Below, in pieces: positions 24,240-36,689 of a stretch of 64,000 nucleotides of DNA. Numbering within the stretch: the first letter of the stretch is position 1; each line of letters starts with the position of its first letter. Source of the DNA: Lichenostomus cassidix (Eukaryota > Chordata > Aves > Passeriformes > Meliphagidae); the NCBI GenBank assembly GCA_008360975.2, contig CM039210.1, positions 20,855,007 to 20,919,006 of the forward strand, written 5' to 3'. The notes under the pieces are model-generated. The model saw nothing but the letters and a program-made list of their open reading frames with translations, was not told where the DNA came from and did not search any database. The translations under genes were made by a program, and so were the position numbers.

Positions 24240-25741
24240 ATAATTCTCCATGGAAAGTCACGCAAGTTCAACCAGGAAAATTATTTTTCTCACAATCATA
24301 ATTATAATCCAGGGATAGGAGAGTACTTCTAGCCAGGACAATACTGAGTGGCCTTGGTCCCAAGCTTTTAGGCAGTTTACAGAATCCATGAGGAAATAGT
24401 CTGATATAAAAGGTTTAAATCTATTAACTGTAGTTATGCATAAAAATCAAGTGTATGCAAGACAAAAATGAGAAAAACAAACATTGTGGCAACTTCAAGA
24501 GACTGTAAAAGAAGTAATTAAAATAAGTTATCAAATGATTAATGAAAATACGCATGAAAAAGCAACCCAAATAAGTGTCTCAGCTACCTCTACTGAAAAG
24601 CATGTAGAAGTTTGTTCCAGTTCAAAAGAATCAGGCTGTCGGTACACCTTTACATTAGTACAAACTGTTGACGTGGTTTGTCTTTAGGCCAGACACAAAT
24701 GAGCTCTTGTTCAAATTTAAAATAAATGCTATAGCTGGACCTGTTACAACCTATGCCAGCACTCAAGCCCAAATCCAAACCACACCACCTAAACTTGAAC
24801 CCAAAATTTATGAAACTGGCCCATATGTAATAAGGAAAAGGAGTCAACAACAGTTGTTGTTTAACCCAGAGTGGTCTCTTAAACGTGTTAAACTGTTAAT
24901 GCAAATCAATGTTTCCGAAATTCAACCAACATGTTCTCCTTTCCTACAAACATCCTTCAAAGGCTAGACGACCTAGCTGCAAAAACAAATGCCCTTCAGG
25001 AGCAAAGTACAGAGAGATTTAACTGGAGTATTAAAGACTCGATTGGGGGTTCTAAATGGAATTGACTCAGAAATATTAATGAACAAATTAGCCACCATAA
25101 CTAGCGACTTAGTAAAATTAAGACAGCCCCTACAGTCTTCTCTATTAGCATTAAGAAATAAACAGTGGCAAGTTTCAAAAGTATTAGCAAAATGAAAAAA
25201 AATTGAAGAGCAAGACCATGAATTAATAATAAATGCACTTAGTATAGCCCAAGACAATGTATCCCTGGCCCTTAGTTGTATACAAGGCCAACTATGAATG
25301 CAGTCAGCAGCTGCCCTAATTATAAGAGAAGGTAGTGAAGGCACTTTCCCCATTGAAATTCGCAAAGTTATTTGGGACAATGCCACTGACCTAGAAGTTT
25401 CAATCTTAGTAGACCCTAGTAAACTTCACCTATGACCCTATTGCTAATATGGCCACAGCCTTTGTACTCACTATACGTAATGCCACCGTCCACATTATCC
25501 ATCCCATTATTACACTAGGACTAAACCATGAGAAAACAGTGCTCTATCCCTCTGAACATAGGGTATGGGCCCGGATAGTAGAGGAGAAGTGGCAGACTGT
25601 GAATTTAGAATCCTATATTACACAAAAACAACAAGAGTTTATCTGTAAAAGCAATACAATGGATGCCCAGGACATATGCCTTGATACAGAGCAAGGCATC
25701 TGCCACTTTGAAATCCATCCAAATGCTAATCAAAAAACTGT
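24240..25741 (+). pseudogene. env: G1 env-like remnant
   Basis: Degenerate frames after integrase. The best-preserved part (about 24962-25440) reads as a helical transmembrane-subunit ectodomain, with SIAQDNVSLALSCIQGQL and IRKVIWDNATDLE; the next part (25449-25741) holds three spaced cysteines around FICKSNTMDAQDIC. I see no CX6CC motif, unlike the env of G2. No membrane anchor is visible because LTR-X cuts the gene at 25742. Env by position and general look; the precise env type is not assigned. Confidence 0.6.
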
Positions 25742-26482
25742 TGTCTTGGTTTGAAAGACAGGTGCCTGCTAAGAGAGGTGGAACCCTCCCTTAAGACAGA
25801 GGATGTGATCTCCTTTCCCTCCAAATTATTTTAATTTTGAAATCAAGGGCTTTCAGGCAGAGGTATGGGAAAAAGAATAACAGTTCTTTACTAGTATCTA
25901 CAGCAGAGTAAACAAGCAATAATAAGAATAACAACAACAAATAGAACCAGAGAAAAACCAGTAACAGATGTCCTTTGAGCTGCTGAGCACTTTCCCGTGT
26001 GGTGTAATCACGGTCGCAAGCAGCAGGGGCGCTGTTGAGCTCCCGGCTGGGCAGGGCAGGTGCGATGACTCCGGAGCGGCTGCAGGTGGCGCTATGGGCA
26101 CAGGGTCAGGTCAGCCTTACGCAGCTGGTAATGGCAGACGGGCTGAGAAGCAAGCAGGCAGGCAGCTCGGAGGGGCAAAGCGAGGTGGCAGGGGGGCTGG
26201 GGCTGGCTCTCCCAGGCTAGCCAGCGAGGTAGCAAAAATTCTGCAGTCACAGCAGATGCCGCGGTCTTGTGTGGCGAAAGCGGGGCGGGCGGCAGGGACA
26301 GCCGGACTCCCCTGCAGCTGCTGCGTTTCTCGCAGCCTGGAAAACGTGCACTCCCAGTGGGAAAGAGGTTGAATCAAAAGCTCACCCAGCCAGGAGGAGA
26401 AGACAGAACACAGTTGGATCTCCCGCGGTCGCAGCCAGAAGCAAAGAGCAGTCCCTTTCCTCCCGGTGTACCCCTGTGTTCA
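25742..26482 (+). mobile_element. Partial LTR (LTR-X copy 1)
   Basis: Starts TGTCTTGGTTTGAAAGACAG and aligns with the minus-strand LTR-X at 43375-44616 for its first 700 bp or so, then stops where LTR-Z begins. The GC-rich frames in it (25968-26514) are not genes. Confidence 0.7.
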
Positions 26483-28229
26483 TGTGTTGGTTTTGTTTAG
26501 CCCGGTTTTTCTAGTGGGTTGGGAGGGGCACAAAGATGGCTCCTGTGTACTGTGTGAAGTTTCTGGAAGTTTCCACCATGTCCAGCAGAGCCAATCTCTG
26601 ATGGCTCTGAAGATGATGGACATGCTGCTGGCCAAGCCTGGGCCAATTAGAGATGTTAGCTGTGCCTCTGTGAAAACATATTTAAAAAGAAATCAAAACA
26701 ATGTGGCCACACACTTTTTTTAGCTAAAGGAGGAGGAGAAGGAAGCGAGAATGTGTGAGGGGAAAACAACATGCAGACACCAAGGTCAGTGGAAAAGGTG
26801 GGGGAGGAGGTGCTCCAGGCGTTGGAGCCGACAATCCTCTGCCGGCCATGGTGAAGACTATGGAGAAGCAGGTGGTCCCCCTGCAGCCCATGGGGTCCAC
26901 GGGGGGTGCAGAGATCAACCCGCAGCCCATGGGGAGGTGCCCATGCCAGAGCAGGTGGATGTCTGGAAGAAGCTGTGATCCAGTGGGACTCCCAGTGAAG
27001 GGTGTCTTGGAGTGATGTTATGATAATCCTGGATTCCCCATCGTTAGCTTGTATGCTCAAAAATGTAGTCCTGTGGCTTTAACTGCATTCAGCAGTGGAA
27101 AGAAGCGCGAGTTGTTTTGAAAACTTTTTCCCCAAACCTCACTGTGGGAGAGCGAAAAAGAAGGAGGACTCTCCAGAGACTGCAGCTGCGACAGCTGTCG
27201 AAGTTGCTAGCTCTGTTCCTATAGTTTTTTTCCCCACCATTTTTTCGTTTAAACCCCTTTTTTTTCAGATTTTCTTTGTCGCCCGGAAAACCCAAGGAGC
27301 CCCGGAGGACAGCAAATGAGAATCCTCCAGGGAACTACTGAAGCAACTCTGCCCAGCCCCTGGGAGCCCTGGAGAGGAGAAACTATATCTGAAGAAAAGA
27401 ACACTAAAGTTCACCAGCTGTTTACTCAAGTTTAATAACTCCTTTTCCCCTGTTTCCCCCTCCCCCTGTGCCTTGCAGAGCACTCTGCATAGTTTTGTTA
27501 AATAAATAGTTTTTTGTTCACGTTCATCTAAAAAATTCTGTTGTGAGTGGGGGAGGGGGTGTCAGAGCCCTTGGCTCTCAGAAGAGGCGTTTATTCTGAG
27601 CGCTCTCCACCTAGAAAATTTTATCATTAATTCAAGACAGAGGGAAAGGCCTTGCTCCCGAGATGGAAACAGCCTGGCCTCAGCTTGGAGGTCTGCACCC
27701 TGTGGACGAAGGGACTCATGTTGCAGCAGATTTGGGCAGGCTGCTGCTCGTGAGATTTGGACCAACACCAAAGAAGTTTTTAGACGATTGTCTCTCGTGG
27801 GAGGGACCCATGGCTACACAGAAGATGACTCCTCTCCCTGAGCAGTGGAAGGAATTTTGGAGATGGACTGACCCAAACCCCCATACCCTGCCCCTATCCC
27901 CACCCTGAGCTGTTGGTTGGAAGGAGGGATGGGGGTGAGCAGAGAAACGGTATCTTAAGAAGGAGGGGGGTGAGCAAAGAAACGGTGTTTTAAGAGCTTA
28001 TAATTACTTCTCATTATCTTCCTCTGACTGTTTAGGTTAATAAATCACTTTGCAACTTTAAGTTTTATCCTGTTTTGCCCTTAGAGCGTCCTCCCACCGG
28101 CTACTTATCTCAACTTATGAGCCCTGTGTGTTAACTTTTTTCCCTCTCCTCTGCACAGCTGTGGCAGGAGAGAGCGGAGAGAGCAGATGTTGTAGATGCC
28201 TGGCATTTGGCCATGGTCAAACCATGACA
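26483..28229 (+). mobile_element. LTR-Z type LTR with LTR-Y inside
   Basis: Starts TGTGTTGG and ends AAACCATGACA, exactly where ERV-L2 pol resumes. Its middle (26780-26970) matches, in opposite orientation, 37550-37860. It is interrupted by LTR-Y copy 2. AATAAA lies near 28040. Confidence 0.65.
27003..27639 (+). mobile_element. Solo LTR (LTR-Y copy 2)
   Basis: Starts TGTCTTGG and ends CAAGACA, flanked by AAGGG and GAGGG (one mismatch). It aligns with 3997-4628. Confidence 0.8.
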
Positions 28230-31200
28230 TGGTGCTACTACTGACATTGTTAATGCATTTTTCTCGATTCCTCTAGCAGCAGAGTGCAGGACACAGTTTG
28301 CTGTCACCTGGAGGGGCATGCAGTAACCTGGAACCAACTGCCCCAGGGGTGGAAGCCAAGTCTCACCATTTGCCATGGACTGATCCAGACTGCACTGGAA
28401 AAGGGTGAGGCTCCAGAACACATGCAGTACATCGACGACATCATCATATGGGGGAACACGGCTGAAGATGTTTTTGAGAAAGGGTAGATAATAATCCAGA
28501 TTCTCCTGAAAGCAAGTTGTGCCATCAAACAAAGTCTAGGGACCTGCCCAGGAAATTCAGTTCCTGGGGGTGAAGTGCCAAGATGGATGCCAAGAGATTA
28601 CAACAGAGGTGATCAATAAGATTGCTGCCATGTCCCCACTGACCAGAAAGAAACACAGGCTTTCCTAGGCACTGTGAGTTTTTGGAGGATGTACATCCCG
28701 GAGTACAGCCAGACTGTATGTCCTCTCTACCTTGTGACATGAAAGAAAACAATTTTAAGTTGAGTCCCAAACAACAAACCTTTGAACAGATCAAACAGGA
28801 GATTGCCCACGCAGTAGGCCTTGGGATAGTCAGGACAGGAGAGCATGTGAAGAACCTGCTGTATGCCACAGCCAGGGAGAATGATCCTTCCTGGAGCCTC
28901 TGGCAGAAGGTACCTGTGGAGACTCTAGGATGACTTCTCGGGTTCTGGAATAGGGCATACAGAGGATCTGAGGCCAGCTACACCCGAGCTGAGAAAGATC
29001 TTAGCAGCCTATGAAGGGGTTTTACCTGCCTCAGAAGTGACTGGCACTGAAGCACAGCTTCTTCTGGAACCCCAACTACCAGTGCTGGGCTGCATGTTTA
29101 AAGGAAAAATCCCTGCAACACATCATGCCACTGATGTTACGAGGAGTAAGTGGATTGCTCTGACCACACAGCAAGCTCGAACAGGAAATCCAAATTGCCC
29201 TGGGATCTTGGAAGCCATCGCAAACTGGCCTGAAGGCAAAATTTTTGATTATCATCCGACGAGGAAGAAGAGCAGGTCACACATGCTGAGGAGGCCCCAC
29301 CATATAACTAGCTAGCAAACAGTGAGAGGCGGTATGCTGTCTTGACTGACGGATCCTGCCATATCATAGGGACTAATAGGAAATGGAAAGCAGCTGTATA
29401 GAGCTCTACATGGCGAGTTGCAGAAGCTACCGAAGGACAAGGTGGATCAAGTCAGGTTGCAGAGCTGAAAGCCGTCCAGCTGGCTTTGGACATCACCAAG
29501 AGAGAGAAGTGGCCAACACTGTACCTCTACACTGACCTATGGATGGTAGCAAATGCTCGGTGGGGGTGTCTGGAAAGATGAAAAAGGGTAATTGGCAGCA
29601 CAGAGGAAATCCCATCTGAGCTGCCAAAGTGTGGCGAGACATTGCTACCCAGGTAGAGAAGCTGGCTGTGAAAGCCTGTCAGAGACTGAAATGTTATGGT
29701 TCATGGCTTAAACATTGTTATGAAGGACTTTTCTCTATTATGGCAAAACTGTTCAATGAAGCTGCACCAACAAAGCTGCACCACTAAAGCCCACCCCACC
29801 CTGAATATGCCTCCTGACTGGAGCCTGGGACTGTGAGTTAAGCTGCCTAAGGGAACTTGAGATAAAGGTGACACTGTTGTTCCATCATCTCAGGTCTAGG
29901 AAGTAGATAAGGCTGGTAGAGAAGAATGCATCCCTGGAAAGGCCACATCCATGGGACATTCACGTGAGAGACAGCTGAGGGGGTGTCATAATCCATCAAA
30001 GACCCCCTGAAGTGTTCCCCAGACTCATTCCTGAGGCCTTGCACCAGATGACTGCACATGATGCAAAGTGATGCAACTGATCCAGAATCTGTTGCAAGAG
30101 ACTGTGTCAAACTTGCCCCCCCCAGCAAGGGAGGTACCGGGGCGTTCCCACCTGGCCCAAAAGTATATTAATCCATTGAACTCGATGTTTTTTTGGGGGA
30201 CCCTCACTACCAAGAAGACCAGATGGAGAGGATCAACAGGACACCATTGGGATCCACAGTGGTGATATTTTCTACTTAATCTGTCTGTCACTCTTTCTGT
30301 TCCCCCCCCACCTATTTTTCTATTTCTTTCTTTCTCTCTCATTTAATAAAATAATCTTAGCTCTGTCCAACTTTTCTCTACTTTTCCCCTTTCTCTTTGC
30401 CTCTTTTACTGTTAAACAAGTAAAAATATAGATTTTTTTGGTACCAACATATAACCTCGTTTGACTTTTAATCTTGTTTTGGGGAATATTCAAAGCTGAA
30501 GTTTTTCTGCAATTCACAGAGCTCTATTTGCTCCTCTATAATTAGCGGATTGTAACAAAGTCCGCTGTGTAGATGCACATGTGCCTAAGAGTCAGGCCAA
30601 TGAGGAGCACCGCAACAACGAACAGGTGGATCAGGCTGCCAATATCAAGGTGTCACAGGTAGATTTGGACTGGCAACATAAGGGCGAGTTATTTCTAGCT
30701 CAGTGGGCCCATGATGCCTCAGGTCATCAGGGAAAAGATGCAACATACAGATGGGCTCGTGACCAAGGGGTGGACTTAACCACAGACACTCTATCCCAGG
30801 TAATCCATGATTGCGAAACATGCATTGCGATCAAGCAGGCCAAGCAGGTAAAGCCCCTGTGGTATGGGGGAAGATGATCTAAGTATAAGCATGGGGAGGT
30901 TGAGCAGATCAATTACATCACACTGCTGCAAACCTGCCAAGGTGTTTACAATAGTAGAAGGAATCACTGGATGGTTGGAGACATACTCTGTGCCTCATGC
31001 CGCTGCATGTAACACTATATTGGGCCTTGAAAAACAAGTCCTGTGGCAACATAACACCCCTAAAAGAATTGAGGCAGACAATGGGACTCATTTCAAAAAT
31101 AGCCTCATCAACACCTGGCCTAGAGAACATGGTATTGAGTGGGTGTATTATATTATATTCCCTATCATGCACCAAGCGCTGGGAAAGTCGAACAGTGCAA

Positions 31201-31558
31201 TGGACTGTTAAAAACCACACTGAAGGCAATGGGTGGTGGGACCTTCAAGCAGTGGAATCTGCATTTAACAAAGGCTACCTGGTTAGTCAACACCAGAGGT
31301 TCCACTAACCAAGCTGGCCCTGCTCACTCTGAACCCTTGTGTACAGGAGACGGAGATCAAGTCCCCATGGTGCATTTGAGATGTATGTTAGGAAAGACAG
31401 TTTGGATTAATCCTGCCTCAAGCAAAGGCAAACCCATCCATAGGATTGTTTCTGCTCAAGAACCTGGTTACACTTGGTGGGTAATGCACAGGGATGGGGA
31501 AACACGTTCTGTACATAAGGGGGATTTGACTTTGGATAAGAACAGCCTCCAATGTTGA
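28230..31558 (+). pseudogene. pol: ERV-L2 pol (RT-RNase H-integrase)
   Basis: Pol resumes within RT at the residues matching WYATIDIANAFF of provirus B and runs, through many stops and frameshifts, to the integrase C-terminus. YIDDIIIWG (about 28429), the RT thumb (28682-28933), RNase H (29300-29676, TDGSC-like then YTD), and integrase are readable. LTR-U splits RNase H at 29677-30557. Integrase (30581-31558) retains H, H, CETC, the second aspartate in ADNGTHFKN and GKVEQCNG; the first catalytic aspartate is lost (QINYIT). The protease and the start of RT are missing. Roughly three quarters identical to ERV-L1 pol by eye. It ends at TGA 31556-31558, about 250 bp before the 3' LTR. Confidence 0.9.
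29677..30557 (+). mobile_element. Solo LTR (LTR-U copy 2) inside RNase H
   Basis: Starts TGTCAGAGACTG and ends TTGTAACA, with AAGCC on the left and AAGTC on the right (one mismatch). It aligns with 12223-14101 minus its insertions. The reading of RNase H (VRCVDAHVP) resumes directly after. Confidence 0.85.
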
Positions 31559-31813
31559 ATTGCATACGTACCACCAGTTGCTGAATGGCACTGCCACTTC
31601 ATGTCATAACTACCATGGACAATGAGAATGGACTGCTCCCATTTTACCAGTCATGGACCAAATGAACTCAATCCATATCCTGGCAGATGGTCAGCGGCTA
31701 CTGAAATCATAATTGTATTTGTATTTAGTTATATGTAGATATGTATATATGTGTACAGTTGAAAGGTATAAATTTGGGCATGATATAGGTCATATGGAAT
31801 AAGGGGTGGATAA
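31559..31813 (+). other. ERV-L2 3' untranslated segment and polypurine tract
   Basis: About 250 bp between the pol stop and the LTR, with no coding signal, ending in AATAAGGGGTGGATAA. ERV-L1 has the tract but lacks the rest. Confidence 0.75.
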
Positions 31814-33310
31814 TATCTTGGTTAACCCAAATTGTTATTGTATTCCATATCTATTTGTGCCCAAAATTGTTACTTTCTCTTTAAGGCCTGGCACCGCAGC
31901 AGGAAATGGAGCTGGGGGATTGCTGAGGTCCCTTTAAAAAGTCAGGGGTGCCCAAGAAAACCCTCTTTTACCTGGTAGCTTTTATTTAAGGTAGAGGCTC
32001 TGCTTCGGAGGGGGTTGTTCCAAGTAGGTTTTCTGGGCTCACAACAGTAGCAACCCGGAAAAAAGCTGCACTTCACAATCAGAAACTGTTCCGGAGTGAA
32101 TTTTGCACCAACTGGCAGCAGTGTGAAGCTTGAGCTGGTCCCGCGTTGACCACTGCTCATCGGTGCCAAGTTGTATTGGGTCTGACTGAGGTAAAGCTTG
32201 CAGCCCTCCCAGCACTGTACTTTGCATTAATAGCTGGCAGGGTGTTGATAAGACCAGTGTTTTGGCTACTGCTGAGCAGCGCTGTCCCTCTGACATTCCT
32301 TCCCCCATCAAAGGGATGGGAGTGGGCAAGATCCTGGGAGGGGACACAACCAGGCCAGCTGACCCAAATCAACCAAAGGGATATTCCATACCATATGATG
32401 TCAGCTTAGATATATAAGCTAAGAGAGAGAGGAGGAAGGTGGGGCATTCATGAGCTTTCAATGTTTGCCTTCCTGAGCAACCATCACTCGTGCTGAAACC
32501 CTGCTTCCCGAGAAGTGCCCAAACATCACTCCTAATGGGAAGTAGAGATTGACTTTTTTTTCCCTTTAGCTTTTTGCACGTGCAAATCTCTGCTTATTTC
32601 TTTTCTTTTACTGTAATAAAACTGCTTTATCTCACCCTTCTGGCTGTTCTCCATCTTGCTCCTTTCCCTGTCCCAAAGGGAAAGGGAGTGATAGAGCAAC
32701 TTAGTGGGCACCCGGCACCCAGCCAGAGTCAACCTGCTACACAAGTGAGCGTTTCTCATCCACCCCAACACACACACATACACATACATGTGGCTTGGAA
32801 ACAGCAGCACCAACACTGGCAGAGTCCAGCGGGTGGCAGAAGGAGGCAGCAAGACAATAGCACCAGCATCTGAAGAACCGGAGGCTGACACCACGGGGCT
32901 GGAGTTCCTTGGGCAAAGATTCGTCAATTCTTATCTGCCAGTAGAATTGCTTCTTAAGCTCCCACCTTCCCAGGAGGGTTTGCCACCATTTTCCCTTTGT
33001 CTTTTGAGCCACATGCTTGGCTGCGGTGGCCACCATCTTAGGAGGGGTCACTCTGCCATTTTAAGTTTCTCTTAGTCCCTGAGCAGTCCACATGATCTAG
33101 CAATTTTGTTTCTAGTGATTATTTACTGTTTGGTTTCTTTTTAATTTTTTTTGCCTGTTGCTGTTTTGCTTGTTAGGAAACTGTTATTTTTTTACTTATA
33201 TCTACTTGTATTTGGGGGGGTTTCCTTATTGGTGGAAAGGGATTGGTTAAAAATAAAAGGTGAGAACTCACTTTGGAGTGTTCCCCTTAAATTGTCTTTA
33301 AAACAAGACA
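31814..33310 (+). repeat. 3' LTR of ERV-L2
   Basis: Begins TATCTTGG (first G decayed) right after the polypurine tract and ends ACAAGACA. It carries the insertion at 32172-32741. It aligns with 14538-16114. Confidence 0.88.
32172..32741 (+). mobile_element. Solo LTR inside the ERV-L2 3' LTR
   Basis: 570-bp LTR from TGTATTGGGTCTG to CCTGCTACA with CAAGT duplicated (32167-32171 and 32742-32746). The same family is at 35790-36382. TATATAAGC near 32411 and AATAAA near 32616 mark promoter and polyadenylation signals. Confidence 0.9.
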
Positions 33311-33315
33311 AGAGG

Positions 33316-34780
33316 CTACAGTTTAAGTAGGATTGGAACATATGAGTGTCTTGTGAAAAACAAACTCTGGGAACTGCAACAGAATTTAAGAATGCTTTCT
33401 TTGTTTTTCAGACCTGTCCTGGGCACATAGACAGAATCTATGGATAATAGCTTATAATGACTAAAAAAATAGCCTAGCCCTTTTAGATGTATAAAAAAGT
33501 TACCATGTAACAACACTGTTGCCCTAAAGACCTTCAATGTTTTATTATGAAAGTCCTTTTGAAAACTATAATTTTTCAACACAAGGAAAAAATATTAATT
33601 GTAAACACTACTCCTTCCCCTAGCTGCATGATTTCTGATTATCAGACTCTCTATATAGTTTTGGATATATTTTTGCAGAATTTACCATTTAGAGATCCCC
33701 ATTAACCACCAAAGAATGAAGTGTCGCCTACATTAACTGTGCATGTCATTCAGACACAACTCTTTCATATAAATCCACACCTAGCTAGCTGTTCAATCTT
33801 CTGCTGATGATCTTTAAACCATGTAAGTAAAAATATTAGAGCTTCAGACCACTTTCAATTATAATAAACTACTTCATGATCTCCCGTTACCAAATTTACT
33901 GATTTCAGTAGTACAGAAAATATACAGTTACACTTCTTCCAAAAATTAAGCTACAGAACACCTTGGAAAAATAAACTAGGTGATAATGACCTCAGTAAAA
34001 GTTAATCATAGAAACCTTATTAAAGACTTTATTCTTACATCCTTACTCTTTAAGTAGTCCCAACAGATTACTGCAAACTATAGTTGTATTAATGCGAATA
34101 ATGGTACAATACTTAGAGATAAAGAGAACATATTGCAAGGGGTTTTAATAATTGCAGAGGCATTCTTTAAAGAATAAAAAGCATTTGCTGCTTTAGAAAA
34201 ATTTCTGCACATCACTTAGTAACCCAAGTATGTAAATAGCTTTTTTAAATGGGAAGAGTCCAAGAACTAAGTTACCATGGTGTGAATAGCTACCACATAT
34301 CAGCTGTTCCACATTTTTTTTGCATGTGTAACTTAGTTGTGTACAAATAAAAAGCTTTATAAATTAATCTATTAGCCCTCTTTAATTTCACTAAATTCTA
34401 GTGGAATCAATATTTAATAAGATTAAAGATATTTAAATGCTGTCCTGAACAGTAACTTCATCTTTGTTATAGCATACTAACAAATCAAGTCAAATCTATT
34501 TAGCATTCATTCTACTTTTCTAGTAACCACTATATTTTTTAAAATAGACTAAGTGAAAAGAGCAGAACACTTAATTTTCCCATTCACTCCCTATATTTAG
34601 TCTAATGCAGCTTTACTGTTAAAAGTTGATTATTATCCTGCTCTAATGCTTTTTAGTTTCTATTTGAGAAATAGTCTCTTGCACAATATAACAAAATTAT
34701 ATGTACAGGTCTTTATCCTAATATATTCCAATTTAGTGGTGAAAAATCCATTTACCTGAATGAGAATCGATTTGAGCTTG
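33316..34780. other. AT-rich sequence, nothing recognised
   Basis: About 1.5 kb between ERV-L2 and LTR-Y copy 3, with no gene or repeat that I can name. Probably host intergenic DNA. Confidence 0.6.
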
Positions 34781-35627
34781 TGTCTTGGGGTGATTTTATG
34801 ATGATACTCTATTCCTGATTGTCTGTTTTATGCCCAGAAATGGGTCCTGTAGCTTTAAGCTGGGTCCGGGGGAGGGGCAGGAGCCAGAGGAACTCTGGCA
34901 TGGGCTTGATTCAAGCCCTCACTCCGGTATGCTCGGTTTGCCGGACAGATCGGAGGCAACATTGTTGCTTAGCTAGCTTGCTTTTCGTTAGCTTAGACAA
35001 GCAGCTTTTTCCCTGGACTGCAGTAGCAATTCTTCGGTGGCTTCTGTTGCTTCTTCTGGAAACGATTCAACTTGGTTTTTAGCCTGAAATCAGACAATCC
35101 CCGGAGAGATGGTTGGCAACATGCAGGGAGCTGTCAGAGCGACTCCGCCCGGCCCCAGACCTCGGGAGAAGCCAAGACAGCGAAAGAAAGGACTCTAAAA
35201 TCCCCCAGCTTCGTCTGCAACAATGAAGAGACCAACATCGGAGTTTCACCAGGTTTCCCATCTGTTTTTCTCTTCCCCAAGCTGCTGTGTGGACTCTCCT
35301 TTTTCCCCTGAGACAAAGCTATCCGCCATTTTGTTTTTCCCTAGCACGTGGCTGGTGGAGTTTCTTTCCCTTCTCCTGGCATTTTGGGTTTGTTTGTTCT
35401 GCTCTGTGTGTGTGTGGAGGGTAAAGTTCTGATGGTTCAACAGCAAACAGTTATTCATTTTCTCCTGTGCCGTGTGGGCACCTTGTTTGTCAAATAGGTT
35501 TTATTTCACTTTCATCTACTAAAAATTCATTTCATATCGGCAGGAAAAGATTGCTAAAACCCTTTTCTTTAAAGGAAATGTTCATTCCAGAGCATTTTCT
35601 CCCAAAACTTGTCTCTAAACTGAAACA
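34781..35627 (+). mobile_element. Solo LTR (LTR-Y copy 3, diverged)
   Basis: Starts TGTCTTGGGG and ends CTGAAACA. It shares the start, the GAGA-rich centre and the 3' block with copies 1 and 2 but is about 210 bp longer. Flanks GCTTG and GCCTT resemble each other. Confidence 0.65.
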
Positions 35628-35685
35628 GCCTTGTGTGGTTAAGCCAACTATATGTGACTTATCTGTCACTTCTCAGATTGGTTCC

Positions 35686-36440
35686 TGTGGTGGGTTGACC
35701 TTGGCTGGCCACCAAGTGCCCACCAAGCACCCACCAAGCTGTTTTCTCACTCCCCCTCCTCAACTCTACAGGGGGAGAAAATATGGTAGTGTATTGGGTC
35801 TGGCTGAGCTGGAGTTATTTTTCCAGCAGCATCCCTCACAATGCTGTGCTTTGCATTGGTAGCTGGAAAGGTGTCGATAACACACCACTCTTTTGGCTGC
35901 TGCTCAGCAGCACTGGCACAGCATCAGCACTGTCTCTTTAATACTCCCCCCTCCCTCATCAAGGATCTTTGAGTGGGCAAGATTCTGGGAGGGGACACAA
36001 CCAGGCCAGCTGACCCAAATTAACCAAAGGGATATTCCATACCATGTGACATCAGCTCGGATATAAAAGCTAAGGGAAGGAGCGGGAACGGGGAGCATTC
36101 GTTATTTACAGTGCTTGCCTTCTGGAGCAGCTGCTACACATGCTGAAGCCCTGCTTCCTGGGAAGTGGCTGAACATTGCTCACCAATGGGATGTAGAGAT
36201 TAACTTTTCCCCTTTGCTTATGCACACGCAAACTTTTGCTTTTCTTTTGTTGCTTTAGTAAACTGCCCTATCTCAACCTACTAGTTGTTTTCTATCTTAT
36301 TCTCTCTCTCCTGTCCCGCTGGGAAGGGGAGTGATAGAGTGGCTTAGTAGGCACCTGGAACCCAGCCAAGGTCAACTCTACAGATAGAAAAGCTCATGGG
36401 TTGAAATAAGGACAGGGAGGTTACATTCATCATGCAATCT
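35686..36440 (-). mobile_element. LTR-Z type 3' portion with nested solo LTR
   Basis: On the minus strand it ends GGTCAACCCACCACA, the typical LTR-Z end also seen at 62980. It is split by the solo LTR at 35790-36382. The left part of this LTR (in its own orientation) is not visible. Confidence 0.65.
35790..36382 (+). mobile_element. Solo LTR, same family as 32172-32741
   Basis: 593 bp from TGTATTGGGTCTGG to CAACTCTACA, with GGTAG on the left and GATAG on the right. It has a TATAAAAG box near 36062. Confidence 0.85.
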
Positions 36441-36689
36441 TAACAAGCTTACATCAACAAAAACAATTCCCCACACCAAAGTCAAATAACATCATTAAAA
36501 CTTCGACAAAGGTGGATAATTACCACACGCTCCACCCCCTCATTCCTTTACTACAATTGCAAGAACAAAAATTCCCATAGTTGTTCCACTGTATAGCAAT
36601 GTTCAGTTCATGTTTTGCCCATTACCTCTCCCAATTACTACTCTTATCTCTAATTCCTTGATAGCCACACTTTGGCCACTACAAATGCC
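36441..36689 (-). other. Leader-like internal sequence of a minus-strand ERV
   Basis: The part nearest LTR-Z (about 36600-36660) matches 63800-63850, which lies in the same place next to another LTR of this type. It is therefore 5' leader. No gene is left between it and the next LTR. Confidence 0.55.

Larger units (their letters stand above)
17640..25741 (+). mobile_element. G1: gammaretrovirus-like (class I) ERV, 3' end lost
   Basis: Element with 5' LTR, leader, gag, pro-pol and env remnants in order, inserted in ERV-L2. Its 3' LTR is absent: env is cut at 25741, where LTR-X begins. The left edge is placed where ERV-L2 gag similarity ends (about 17640). Many stops show that it is old. A solo LTR interrupts its integrase. 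Confidence 0.85.
14538..33310 (+). mobile_element. ERV-L2 provirus, old and heavily invaded
   Basis: Outer edges are set by AGAGG at 14533-14537 and 33311-33315. The LTRs (14538-16114 and 31814-33310) align with each other once their own insertions are removed, at roughly 930 bp each. Inside, in order: decayed lysine-type primer site, gag pseudogene, the class I element G1, LTR-X, LTR-Z with LTR-Y inside, pol pseudogene with LTR-U inside, a 3' untranslated segment and a polypurine tract identical in plan to that of ERV-L1. The end of gag, the protease and the first part of RT are missing between 17640 and 28230. It is a distant relative of ERV-L1. Confidence 0.9.
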
